Below are positions 43,701 through 55,712 of a stretch of 64,000 nt of DNA, piece by piece (position 1 is the first letter of the stretch; each line of letters starts with the position of its first letter). This DNA is from Nymphalis io (lineage: Eukaryota > Arthropoda > Insecta > Lepidoptera > Nymphalidae), in the NCBI RefSeq assembly GCF_905147045.1, contig NC_065889.1:8251001-8315000 (forward strand), in the 5' to 3' direction. Under the pieces are notes generated by a model. It did no database searches, had not been told where the DNA came from, and saw only the letters and a list, made by a program, of their open reading frames with translations. A program made the translations under genes and the position numbers.

Positions 43701-46700
43701 TACCTTTTTTAATAAATGCATACAACCGCTTATAATTCTATTTTTATTATTTATTCTGTCAATGATTCAATATCAACGCACTATTCAATGCCACTTATTG
43801 CCGCACTTCATGTTAATTGAATCAACTTCATCTCATGACAAATATTTATGTTCGAATATTTGAGGTGCCTCACACCACCGAACATATTTTCAAACGTTAA
43901 ACTATTTACATGACAACAAGATCATTGATGGGTGATATTTTTTTATCAATCTTCTTAAAGGGCTGCTAATAGGGAATGAAAACAATAACTGAAGTAATGA
44001 GAAAAATAACAAAAATTATTCCAATTATTCTTTACGTGTTTAAGATGACATCTAATAAATATATTACTAAGTAAGAAAGGAGATTCAATATATAAAAAAA
44101 GAAATATATATATTCAATACTCAATAATTAAAAAAGAAAGAGTTCATCTTATTCCATACAACGTTCTTTTAACGTCAAAATATTGACATTTTGAGGATTA
44201 ACGTAAGTATCATAATTTTTTAGTAAAAGATGTTTAAGAAATTTATTTTGTATTCTTACAATTCTTATACATAGGATTCCAAACAACTGTTGAGGCATAC
44301 TCCAAAATGGATCGGACATAGGCATTATAGCAAAAAGAGTGTTGATTTGAAGTGGAAAAAAATACCCACTCGAAAGATAAATCCTATATTTAAAAAAAAT
44401 TAAAAATTATGTTAGGGATTTCGATTGTTTTGTATTAAATGTAATTGTTAGATTATATATCATTGACAGTTTCGTGTTTGCAAGTGGTTTCTGGCCTGCA
44501 ATTTGATATGAAGCCGCTCCATTAGCCGCATGCCGTGATCCGGCTGACCGCTATGTAAATGTTGTCGATTTGTCCACCGCCCACTCACGGCCCGCCCACC
44601 GCGCTAATGACGCGCTTGTGTAGTTTCATTTCTTTGCTTTCCAGTTCACTATCTCTTAACAAATCCAAAATATATTCAGCATGATTAAAACTGTATTTTA
44701 ATTCAGCTTAGGAAATCATTCGTACGTACAATCAAAGAAACCGAAACAGATGAATGAAAAGATGAGTTTTTTCAATTTAAATGTTAATTGGTAAAATTAA
44801 ATCCTTTATATCTGTATGCCGATAAAATTTTTATATATGTAATATCAGCTACACAATCAAAATATATTAAATCGTCCTTCCGAGATATTTTTTCGGCACA
44901 AGTGCACGTATATTCGCTATATATTAACTAATTAATTGAAATATTCATTTATTAATCTAATTATTGGATTATTACTGACTGTTATTTGGAAATAGTTGAA
45001 ATTTTGAACAAAGAGAATAATTTAAGGTATTTCATTTTAATTTGATTGGATTTGCGTTGTGATTTATGTTTACATAAATGACTTCACTGCAATGGATCGT
45101 TGTGCCTATGAATAAATAAAATTATGAATAATATGGAAGTTTCTCCATTAGCCCATATACTCGTATGTAGATAAATAAAGAATTATTATAGTACAGGCAA
45201 TATATAATCGTAGCAAGCGATCTTTCATTCTGTATCCAGGCCGTTTAGCCCGTGCTATTAGATCTTCCCGATCCAATGTTATTTTAATCCGGCTTCATAA
45301 AACGAGGACGTTTTCAATTCAATTGAATGAAGGAGACACAAATATTGAAATTGATTGGGTTTTGTAAATATTTTAATAAAACATTATAAAACTTTAAATC
45401 ATTAACATAGTCATTCTACTTATATTGTCTTACTTATGTACTACTACGAAATAAATTATAAAAAAAATTGTTTAAAGTATACATGCAATTATTTTTATTT
45501 TCTTTTATTAATATTATTTCACGCACATTTTACTATTTCAAAGTAATGAGTCTTATTTTGTTTGAACCTCACAAAAGCCGTTTAGCATATGTTATTTGTG
45601 GAAAGTGTTTGAAAACTTTAATTTAAAACAAGATACATGACATTTATTTTAATAATTTGGCAAATTAAAAAGGTTACCTCTTTCTAATATTAGTATAATC
45701 CTGTCAAATAAAGTACGTTTCTTTAGATAATGAAATTCAAATAAAAACTAAAATAATACAACATTTTTAAATAAATATAGAAAAACAGTCGCAGGCAAAA
45801 TAATGAATATCTAAATATATTCGAGTAGGATCTTGCGAGCACTTTTGAATAGTCCTTTGATGAGAATTAATTATATTTAAACTTACCACCAAATCAGATA
45901 TAAATTCTATAGAGACGAACCGACAAGAAACTCGGTAGTTTGTTCCGACGATTACGTTATATAGGTATTTCAATACAATAATAATATACGAATTAATTGT
46001 AGCTACTTAAATTGATCAGACTAACATAATGTCCATAAAGGACATTTATCCTATATCTACGAAACTTTCTATCACTTTGAATGAATAAATAATTTAAAAA
46101 AACTGGTATTCAAAATTGTGATCAGGCTACAAAAACCCAAATGCGAAACGAATACGTTCCCTTTTCGAATTACGAAAAAACATTGTGCAAGAAATACGGT
46201 AATGTTATTAAAAAGGCATACGCGACTACAAAATTATGCAAGTCGCGCTGAGGGTAATTTCCTGGCATGCAGGGTGGCTAAAACATTAGTTTGGCTTTGT
46301 ATTTTCGCATGTAAATACTTTTTGCCGTTCCAAGTAAACTTGATAAACCGATGCGGCTCTTGCCAACTCTGGTTAGCGGTGCCTGCGTCACTATGACGTA
46401 TGTATGGGAATTGTAAATATACAAAATCCTTTTACGATAATCATTCTTTAATTATATAATTCTTATAATATTGTACTAAAAGATTTGATTCCTTGATATC
46501 ACTTGTGATAGTTTACCTATTTTTATCAAAATGACTTTCTTTAAAAATTATCTGAATACATGATTGTGGGGCTTATATTAACTTATTTAAATAACTTAAA
46601 TATATTAAGTTATTTAAATAAGTTTATAACACGTTTGCTTATAATAAATAGTAAACATCTTCATAAATAGAATTCTTCATAAAAAAATATATCTTTTTTT

Positions 46701-47370
46701 AATATTGTTTTGATCTTTAATCAATTTCAAAGATAATTATTGCATTTAATTTTAAGGATTATTTAATGCATGTTGTAACCTATGAAAGGAAATAAAATTA
46801 TCACATCTGATTTATTATGATGTATTTTACTTTGCTATTATCATTTAATGTTCGTTATTACGTATGGCGATTAAAATAACCATATAATATAAAAAAATTT
46901 GTATGTAATGTCGGATGCTAGCAATATTTTTTGTTAAACTCCAATTTTTACTATGTGAGTGAAAAAAGAAGCACTCCTGACATTGTGAAAGCAAAAAGAC
47001 GGACCGTTTTTAATTTATTAAACATTACATTGTCTGCAATTAGATGAAAGTACACCAACAGGAGCTCAACTCTTTAATAATATTACACATGAAAGTTTTT
47101 ATTTAATTACAAAAGACAAATATTAATTAAGCTACAATGTGACATGATACCCAATTCTTTATTATGGTTTTTTTAGCCGTTTTTGAGTTCAAAAATACTA
47201 CGTTTTTCAAATAGAAAACTATAGGTAAGCTCTGACACACTTTTCTGTGTAACATTGACGTTGATATTTGTATCTTAGTCTACATGAATATGAGATGTAT
47301 AACCTACCGGAATCGGCGAGAATCAAATAATAAAACAGAAATATTATGTCAAAATGACTAAGCTTTGTGT
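43701..47370. other. Repeat-poor non-coding block with GC-richer islands
   Basis: Islands at 44505-44640 and 46230-46400. The latter overlaps the ORF 46118-46396, which I cannot identify. No recent repeat is seen. Confidence 0.4.
46580..46624. repeat. Perfect 19-bp inverted repeat
   Basis: 46580-46598 (AACTTATTTAAATAACTTA) pairs with 46606-46624 around a 7-nt AT loop. Confidence 0.85.
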
Positions 47371-47622
47371 CAAGAGTGCCTAGTGGTTAGAACGCGCAAA
47401 TTTTAACCGTTGATCGAGGATTAAAACCTAAGCAAACGCCACCGAATTTTCGTTTGCATAATTTATCAATGAAGGAAAATATCGTAAAACTAATTTTACT
47501 AAAATTCTGCCATATGTATAATATCAACCTGCATTGTAGCAGTGCGGTCGGATAAGCTCCAAACCTTCCCTACAAAGACAGAGGTGGCCTTAGCCCAGCG
47601 GCGGTGGGACATTCACGTTCTA
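47371..47622 (+). mobile_element. Family B SINE, diverged
   Basis: Head TGCCTAGTGGTTAGAACGCG, altered B box GGATTAAAACC, end TTAGCCCAGC followed by GTGGGACATTCAC. Confidence 0.65.
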
Positions 47623-49683
47623 ATTTTTAAATCAACAGCTTAAAAAAGGACATCAAAATATTTTTATAGTTCAGGGAGATATGACGTAAAAACAGTTAGA
47701 AAAATATCCCAACTATTAAATCATGTTGCTAATTAAACGATGGATGTTTTAAAGTTAGTATTCTGATTTACTGTCTCAAAGTGAAATATTGCGCATAAGT
47801 TCTTGTACGGATTGAGCAGCATTTCCATAACTCTCTTTGATAGATTACTTCCTTGGCATATAGCCCAGAGGCTATACCCTCCTATTTTTCAGGGAAGTAA
47901 GCTCTGAATGCAGGTTTAGATTGATAGTGTAATAGATAAAGGAAGAAACTGTATTATTTCGAACGCGAATGACGTGACAAGCATCGAGCTTGTAAAACGT
48001 ATCTAAAACAAAATAAAATACATATTTCAGTCCTTATTTAATTAATCATACAAGTCAATCGACAATAATTTCAAATTTTCAGCAAAAAATTTGTTATATA
48101 TAATTTTTTTTTATATAGCAGATATATTGTATATAAATACAAAACTGACGTTACGTCAGCACATTCAGCCTACAGCGCTACAACTACAATTCTAAAAATA
48201 GAACTGAAGCCTGGCCTTTTGGTTGCAGTCAGTCTACTTTTAGACGGTTTCTAGATTACGATTTTAGAATAGCCGTTTGTTAAAATTCCAGTTTGAAAAG
48301 ATTACATGGCACTACATAATACTTGAATATTCGTAAAAGAGTATTGAAAATGTTCATACTACCTTTTCTATTACATAACGAGCAGTCCGGCCTGACGACG
48401 CACGTGATAATTCGGTGTTTACAAGCGATATTATGTTAAATAATAAGATAAAATAAATAAGTATTGTTATATAATCAACATCGGGTACTTGGTGTTAAGC
48501 TTTTAGGAATAAAAACTTGTCTGAATACCATCACATCCCATATTCGAAAGCCAAAGTATCATAGTATTTTCGTGTTCTAGCTTAAATGATGATTAGGGAA
48601 GTGTAATTAGAGGCACAAAGAGCTATAAATAAAATGTTTATTTAATTATTAAATTAATGAATAATCGTTAAATTTGCAATATACTATGTACTTTTGTTAA
48701 ATGTTTCAACCGCATGTTAAATAAAATTCACAAATAAACATCTTCATTTGTAAGTTATACTGACGTCGTTATGGTTAATGGAATGTTTAAGGTCAGAATA
48801 GTAAAGAAATGTTTTCCATTTTAAAGAGTATAATAAATATATAGTGTAAATATTTTAATAAAATAATATATGAGACTTTAATTACATTATATAGCTTTAT
48901 CGATCGATAGATTATTCTACACTCAGAAGAGAATTAATAAAACATCTCATGACGTACAAATAGCCTGAAATAATTCTTCCGTTTTAATGAAACCCAGGAA
49001 ACATTTGCAAATTTACACAAGACTTCGACGTAGGAACCATTTAAATAAATGACAAAATAATCAAAAACCAACTCGTTTGTATTGACACTTCAATTTGCCG
49101 GTGTCGAGCCGTGCACTGTGCAGTTTTTGAAATAGTAAACGGTGGAAATTTCATAGGTGCGGGTAAAATTTTTAATTTACTTTTCATACTTTAATTTTAT
49201 AGAACGTAAAAAAGAAAATCAACCAATGGTGGGCAAACAGGGCGGACTAATCAGGTGGAGGAAAAAGCGACATTTTTTAATATCGGAAAAAAGTATAAAA
49301 TGAGCTTTCCATAAAAAATCAATTAACTAGGAGCGCGTTCGTGACGCCCCCGATGACCAGAGGTTTCATTAGACTTTGGCAAGCGAAAACAGTTTTGCCA
49401 TCATCATTGAATTTTCCCCTAGACGGGACGTAACTCACTCACATAAAATTTGCCCCTAACAACGCTGCTATTAAAAAGACCACTTGCCGAAACTTCGTGT
49501 ATGAGATAAACAAAGATATTTTATGTTTATAGTTATTTTTACTTGCGTGTGTAACAATTAACATTCCCACAAATTCTTAACATCGAATCTTATTAAACCA
49601 AACAAAGCAATGAATGTAACTTACATTTTTTTAAATATTTTTTAAATACTATTTGAATTGTCAAATAACCCATAATAAGATGG
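47623..49683. other. Non-coding, nothing recognised
   Basis: Mixed-composition patches at 48160-48260, 49080-49160 and 49320-49490 lack open frames. Confidence 0.4.
48599..48632 (+). mobile_element. Possible family A shred
   Basis: GTGTAATTAGAGGCACAAAG resembles GTGTAATTACAGGCACAAGG of family A. Very short. Confidence 0.3.
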
Positions 49684-49905
49684 CATCAGCCTGTAAATGT
49701 TCCACTGCCCGCTGCCCCACTGTGACACTGCTAGCTAAGGCCTCCTCTCAAGGAGAAGGTTTTGTAGCTTGAGCTTCTGCTCCACTGCGCAGCTTCACTG
49801 CGATACATGTATCGTTAGTTTTTCTTCACTGATGAGCCCGAGATGAATTTTAAGCACTAATTATATGAAAATTCAAAGCTTATCCGGGCTTGAACACACA
49901 ATCTT
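49684..49905 (-). mobile_element. Family B SINE, diverged
   Basis: CAGCCTGTAAATGTTCCACT, AGCTAAGGCCTCCTCTCAAG and CCGGGCTTGAACACAC, with a small internal duplication near the left end. Confidence 0.6.
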
Positions 49906-51899
49906 CAAAAAAAACAAAACATACAATCAGAACAAGATCCAAATAAGTAATGTTATATTTAATCAAATTTGCTACCTAGTATTTAATTTATATTCATATA
50001 CTCCAATGATTCAAATAAAAACATAATCTAACAATATTACACGGAGGATTTAAAAGTCCACTTGCCTTAATAGGTCGAATACTTATTTTTTTTGCTGTTA
50101 CGTCATAATTTTTAAAATAACTTTCAACCTTAATTTCTCCAGCAAATGAACTTTATATTATCCTCCGTACTCCGTCGAGTAACTTCATTTTTCGTGGACC
50201 AATTTAGTTGAAATTACTTGATTTCACGCTGCGGAGAATATGCCAGTAGAGTGCGATAGAAATTCAAGTGCAAGAAGTGGAAGGAATGCAGACGAATCAT
50301 ATTCAGTACGCTCGTGATAGTGGGGATTAAGAGCGGGTACGTCTAATTCTTTATAGAACGAGATCAAAATTACTGCACCGTTATGAACTCACCCATCTTT
50401 GTATTCATATTCAGTGGCATATAAAATGCAATTTAATATAGAACTCTTTGACATAATTCACAAGTTTTGTTCGTTAATGTAACGATATGATATGCCTCCT
50501 TGCCGACAAGTGAAATAATTTAATGAATAGCATTGACAAACAGATATTCGTGACTTGGTTCAAACTGCAAACTTACAGTTTTCCTTTGTTTGCTGGACAT
50601 TTTTTCACTAAAAATTCGTCTATTATATGCCAAGACTGTTATTGCGCCAAACTAGTGATATACATATACACAGACAGTCTGGCCAGACTACTTTTCATTT
50701 AAAAAAAAAACCATGTTCCAATAACCTACCTAAATAGTTTTACCGGAAATTTATTCCAAATATCTAATTTCATTAAAAAAATTATACCTTAATATAAAAT
50801 CACGAAGTAAATTACCGGATCAATACCTTGAATATAAAATCTAAAGCATAATTCCCGATAGAAAAAAGGTTGCTGCTTTATTATATTAATAGAATCCCCA
50901 CAACACACTTGAAACACTCGCAGTTATTATATAAATATATATTTATTATTAATTTTGTTTCATAGATGTTTTAGGTAAGATTTATTACACAGGATATAAC
51001 AACCTACAAAAATATTTTTAATTTAAAATTTAAATGTATCTATGTATATATCTATAGGCAAAAAAACAGTCCAATACCTATTTCTATTCTGATTATGAGC
51101 CGATTTTCTTTTATTTGGTTACTAAAGAGTAGAAAAAAAAATCGAAACATGCCAATTTGTGTAAGTTTTCCTTAAGCTCCATGTAAGTTATCTAAATAGA
51201 ATTAATTATCCAATGTATAATTGTTCTTATTAAGCTTTCTGGAGCGTCACATGTCGTGACCATGCTTTGCCATTCTTACCTACCTTCAACAGCACCAACT
51301 AGCTTACGTAGATTTGGCCCAATACGTGTCTTCGGTCCTCTTATTTCTATTCAGGTTACCATTTGCTGAAGGAACCATTGAGTGTCGTTCACACTTATAT
51401 AAACCATGATAGAACTCACAGAGAACACAGAACACAGATTTTTTATGAAAGCGCGTAAAATATTGACCGGTCAGTTCGGATATAGATACGAAAAAAGTTC
51501 AGTGCGTGTGGCGCTGTAGTCGCGCATCTAACCAATAGGAACGTTTCTATTCGGTTTCCTCTATTCCGAATGAAAAAAGTACTCAAACTCATCCTAAAGA
51601 AAGAAATAAAAAACTAGATAAATCTTGTTTCTAAAGATTGTGTTGTCTTATAAATTAAAGTAAAAATTAATAATTATATTTGTAAGAATAAATTCTTATA
51701 AGAAATTAATTAGAAGCTTAAAATAACAATGAGAAAACAATTAGTTATAGAAATTCGTACATTTAAACATACATAAAAGCTCTAAGACACGACAGTTTTT
51801 TTGTTTCTATCATTATAGTTTTTAAACTGATAGGATGGCAAATAGACCTAACTTGGTAGCATTTATTATCAAAATCATAAAATTCGATAGAATAATAAG
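49906..51899. other. Non-coding, nothing recognised
   Basis: Mixed-composition patches at 50160-50350 and 51240-51560, with no exon signal that I can support. Confidence 0.4.
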
Positions 51900-52020
51900 T
51901 GAGGTAGCTTAAAAGGTTGCAGATTCTGATCCAGGATTATAATCCGATCGGGTCATTAAAAAGTTATTAGGATTATCTGTAGCAAAATTCTTAGTAGCAG
52001 CCTGGAGGTTGGAAAGACAT
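51900..52020 (+). mobile_element. Family C SINE, degenerate head fragment
   Basis: GATCCAGGATTATAATCCGA, TCGGGTCATTAAAAAGTTAT and TTCTTAGTAGCAGCCTGGAG align with the B box to middle part of family C. Confidence 0.5.
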
Positions 52021-53067
52021 TATTTTCATAATGATTTATATCCAATGATGATGAAAGTATGTCCAAACCATGATTGTTGCAACTAGAGTAAACTCTGGTG
52101 GCTAAAGAATCACCAAAGAGCTGGAACACTTACCTGCCTGCATTAAGGCTGATTTTATAAAAATTATCAAGTACCATTTTCATAATTGATATTTTATTAG
52201 TGTCGTAATTGGTATGATTGGTAAGTAGCCTAGGGGGTCTTCTTTTCAAATTCATGCAGAAAACAATCTTATGTAGAAATTTCATCACCACCACTTCATA
52301 AGACGGAGAATTTTGGCTTCATTTCTTTTCCTCCTGTACTCTCTCTGTAACCATACTCTCTGTAATCATACTCTGTAACCATAATAATTATCAAAATACG
52401 ATTGTTTCCGTAATTTAAGTGAATCAACAACTCGTAATAAGCTGTTCATTAGAATCAATTTTATTTTACTTTATTTTTAAAAAGAGGATGTCTTTGCTTC
52501 ATTTAGCATTTGTTCTGACTGTTAGTTTTATAGAAAATCATAGGTCATGCGATAAAATATATTCACAGTGAGGTGAACAGGGTAGGGTAATGTATATGAC
52601 ACAATCCGTATCCTTATGTATGAAGATCTTTAGAAAAATCTAAGGAAGACTATGTTCACAAACAAAAACTTGACGTGCGATTTTTGTGGCTAAAACCACA
52701 ATGTTATGCCTACAGCCGCGATGGGAAACCGCGCTTAGAAAAATACGCCATATGCATGTACTGCTCAGTTGAACGCGAGCCTAAATCGGCTTGTATTCTG
52801 TGCTCATTTCTTAAACATTGTATATATCTTAATTAAATAATATTTATTTTATAGTAAAGTAAATTATAAATTAATCTATAATCGTTTTTTCACGTTTAAG
52901 AATGATACTTGTCTTTGTTATGAGCAATTGATCTCTCGTTGTATCTGCAAATATGGCTAAAGTTACTTTTTTTACAATATTTGTTTGTTATTTTAGACCA
53001 ATTCTTGTAAGCTGAACAAGAACCACTTTCTCTTACCCTGCCTTATCCTAAATAATTGGCATTATAC
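52021..53067. other. Non-coding, nothing recognised
   Basis: AT-rich with a mixed patch at 52670-52800. Confidence 0.4.
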
Positions 53068-53215
53068 TGGACTGGCAAATGGGCTACCTAATGGCAAGCT
53101 GCCACCACCGCCCATAAACATTAGCGATGTATTATTATTATTATATTAAATATTCCGTACATCGCCGGTATTATAAAGGTGTAAATATTGGGAGTTAAGA
53201 TGTAGATAACAGATG
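53068..53215 (-). mobile_element. Family A, degenerate copy
   Basis: GGCAAATGGGCTACCTAATG, CACCACCGCCCATAAACATT and CCGTACATCGCCGG followed by GGGAGTTAAGATGTAG match family A order. Confidence 0.55.
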
Positions 53216-53245
53216 TAGATAACCTTTGTGCGTTGTTATTGGGAT

Positions 53246-53279
53246 TGAACCAACATAACTATAGAGTTATGTTGGTTCA
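53246..53279. repeat. Perfect 15-bp inverted repeat
   Basis: TGAACCAACATAACT (53246-53260), loop ATAG, AGTTATGTTGGTTCA (53265-53279). The arms are of mixed composition. Confidence 0.85.
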
Positions 53280-55142
53280 GTCACAATGACAACGCTTTGT
53301 TATGGTAAGTTTGAATTGATTTTATACACAGGATTTGCTCCAAAGAAAAGAACTCCTCAAAGCTCAACAACATTGACACGCTTTTTGTATATACAAGCTT
53401 CTTTTGTTATTTTACTATGATATTTTTGACAACTTAAGTGCTGTTATGTTTTTGCAAATATAAATAATTTATTTTTGATTTTACCATATTGATTTCTGTA
53501 GATTTCTTGAAATATTAGTATAAATAAAAGTCAGAAAGTGCATTATTGTAATCTTTTTATTAACAATAAAATTAATCGAGTGCATACATAATTGAGATCC
53601 CAATTTAAGTTCCACAAGCTTGTTACTTCTGAATCACATCCTGCCTCGTCGGACTACTCCATGCTGCATATTTAAACACCTGTTCATTACATATACAAAG
53701 AATAAACACTTATTATGATTACAATCAAATTAATTCCAAACTCCGTTTTCAATACGAATAGAGTCCTTATCGGATACATACGGTTATAATTAAATAATTA
53801 CTTATTAATATGATAAAAAGCCCTCGCGTTTTCATTCGCATAATGCGTCTCCTTACCAATTTATAATCGAGAATTATAAGAAGATTTTTTTTTATGGAAT
53901 ATATAACAATAAATAAATTTTTATTTACATTTTAAAAATTGTATCCTATCTATTATAATCTTGGGTATTTAGGAAATGAAGCATTCGATTAAACTATGAT
54001 TTTTTTTTAAATTACACATAAAATTGGCTGATTATCATTGTTTTAAACACGGAAATTTATAAACTATCTGTGAAACACATATACTGCTCTTCGTCCACAG
54101 TTACTAAAAATTGTTTAAGGTGATACAGTTTTTATACAATTATATTAACTGGGTTTAATTTTCAAGTATTAATTATAATTGAAACAAAAAGAAATATCCC
54201 AAAATTTAAATAGGGCCGAAATGTGTTTTTTTTTATATTAATTTTTAAATTAAACAAAAGTATATTTTCAGAAAATGGTACGTTCTTTATCCAACTGTGT
54301 AGCTCGTGGCTCAAAAAAAACCTTCCAATTAAAAAACAGCAGCTTATAAATACGCATCGTAGATAATTATTTACAAATTTCCTTAGATTGAAACATTAAT
54401 TAGTACTTATATTAAATAAACGGTTCGTTTGAGATTAATTACGAACATTTTTAATAATGTATATACCTTATTATTAATAAAAAAGAAGATTAAAATCAAA
54501 TTGGATCTTAACCTTCAACACGAAAACATTCGTAGAAGAGTTAATCGTAACGTTAAATTAAACAAATATAAGTTAATATAAAGAATTGAAGTACAAAACA
54601 TCATCAATATTTTGATTAATATTTATACATTAACTACTTATAATTATTTGGCAGTTGTGATTTTAATTTAATTATCGGATGTATGTTCTATCCATAATGC
54701 TACATATCTTAACGTATATACCTTTATGTAACAAATTACAACATACTATGTCATGTTGTGTATCGGACAAAAACTGCTTCGGAATGTGAATAATATTTAA
54801 CATTCAATGAAAATACATACATAGATTACATAACAAATTTTCTGGCAATAAAATACTACTTATGTTAACACCGTCGTCATTTTGTTATAAATAAACTAGA
54901 ATGGAAATCATTTAAGATTATATATAATGTCATATCAAGACATGAACTCTACAATAATATTTAAAGCTCCAATCTATAAACTACGACAGTTGTTTTATTG
55001 TTGTATAAGTATAATTTAATGATTTTGGCACAAAATTTCGTTAATTTTTTTTATAATATGTGATATCGGTAAATTACTCAAACATAAAACACAAACTGTG
55101 ACACATACATATATGACAACAGACATTTTTTTGAATACATAC
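53280..55142. other. Non-coding, downstream of Cngl
   Basis: Strongly AT-rich. The ORF 55016-55210 (minus) overlaps the presumed 3' UTR region and is not recognisable. Confidence 0.4.
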
Positions 55143-55624
55143 TTTATTTCGCAGGAATCGTGACGTTTCTGCAAAATAGTATATATTAACATAGTATGTA
55201 CAACATACAAATTCTAAAATTTATAAAGACGGTGGCCCTATAGGGCTGCACGCGAGCTAAACTGATTCCAACGCAGATACACCGCGCTTGACCTCAATCA
55301 CTTCACTTCGCACTTCGATTTAACCAACATTAAAGATAATATTGTCTTGGCAAAATCTCACTCCACGAACACTCGTCAATTATAGCGAGTCGTATATACT
55401 AAGTATATGTATATAAATTTGATAAAGTTAATTCGTATTTTAATATTATCCATAATATTAATTTATCATAAAAACACTTCGATAATGTCCACATCATAGT
55501 CGATGAGTTGGGTGCGAGATGAGAAAGCAATAGAAATGTTCGTTCGGTCTCACTCTTAGCAGACGGGCAGGCGAGGTGGCGGCGGCGGCACGGGCAAGCG
55601 CACGCGCATTGGCGAGGCGCGCTG
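55143..55624 (-). other. Cngl: Probable Cngl 3' UTR
   Basis: Sequence downstream of the stop. The first 66 nt are about 79% GC and open in frame. The rest returns to AT-rich composition. The first clear AATAAA on the minus strand I see is at 55148-55143, about 480 nt after the stop. The true cleavage site cannot be fixed from sequence alone. Confidence 0.35.
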
Positions 55625-55712
55625 TTAAATAATGCTCTCTCGATTCCGTTCGTTTTCCTCCTGCGAGCTCAGTGAACTGTCGCCGCAGATGTGCATTTCG
55701 ATCTCTTGCAGT
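55625..55712 (-). CDS. Cngl: Cngl last exon with stop codon
   Basis: The 88 nt up to the stop give LQEIEMHICGDSSLSSQEEN, then ERNRESII and TAA (55627-55625). Acceptor AATCGTAG|A completes Arg from the previous AG. LQEIEMHICG continues the coiled coil. The exon runs on as 3' UTR. In the same frame, 22 further sense codons follow before a second TAA at 55558-55556. Confidence 0.8.

Noticed and set aside
46118..46396. 92-codon ORF as a gene
   Set aside because: Composition is a little better than its surroundings, but no motif or family was recognised. Kept only as a mixed-composition island.
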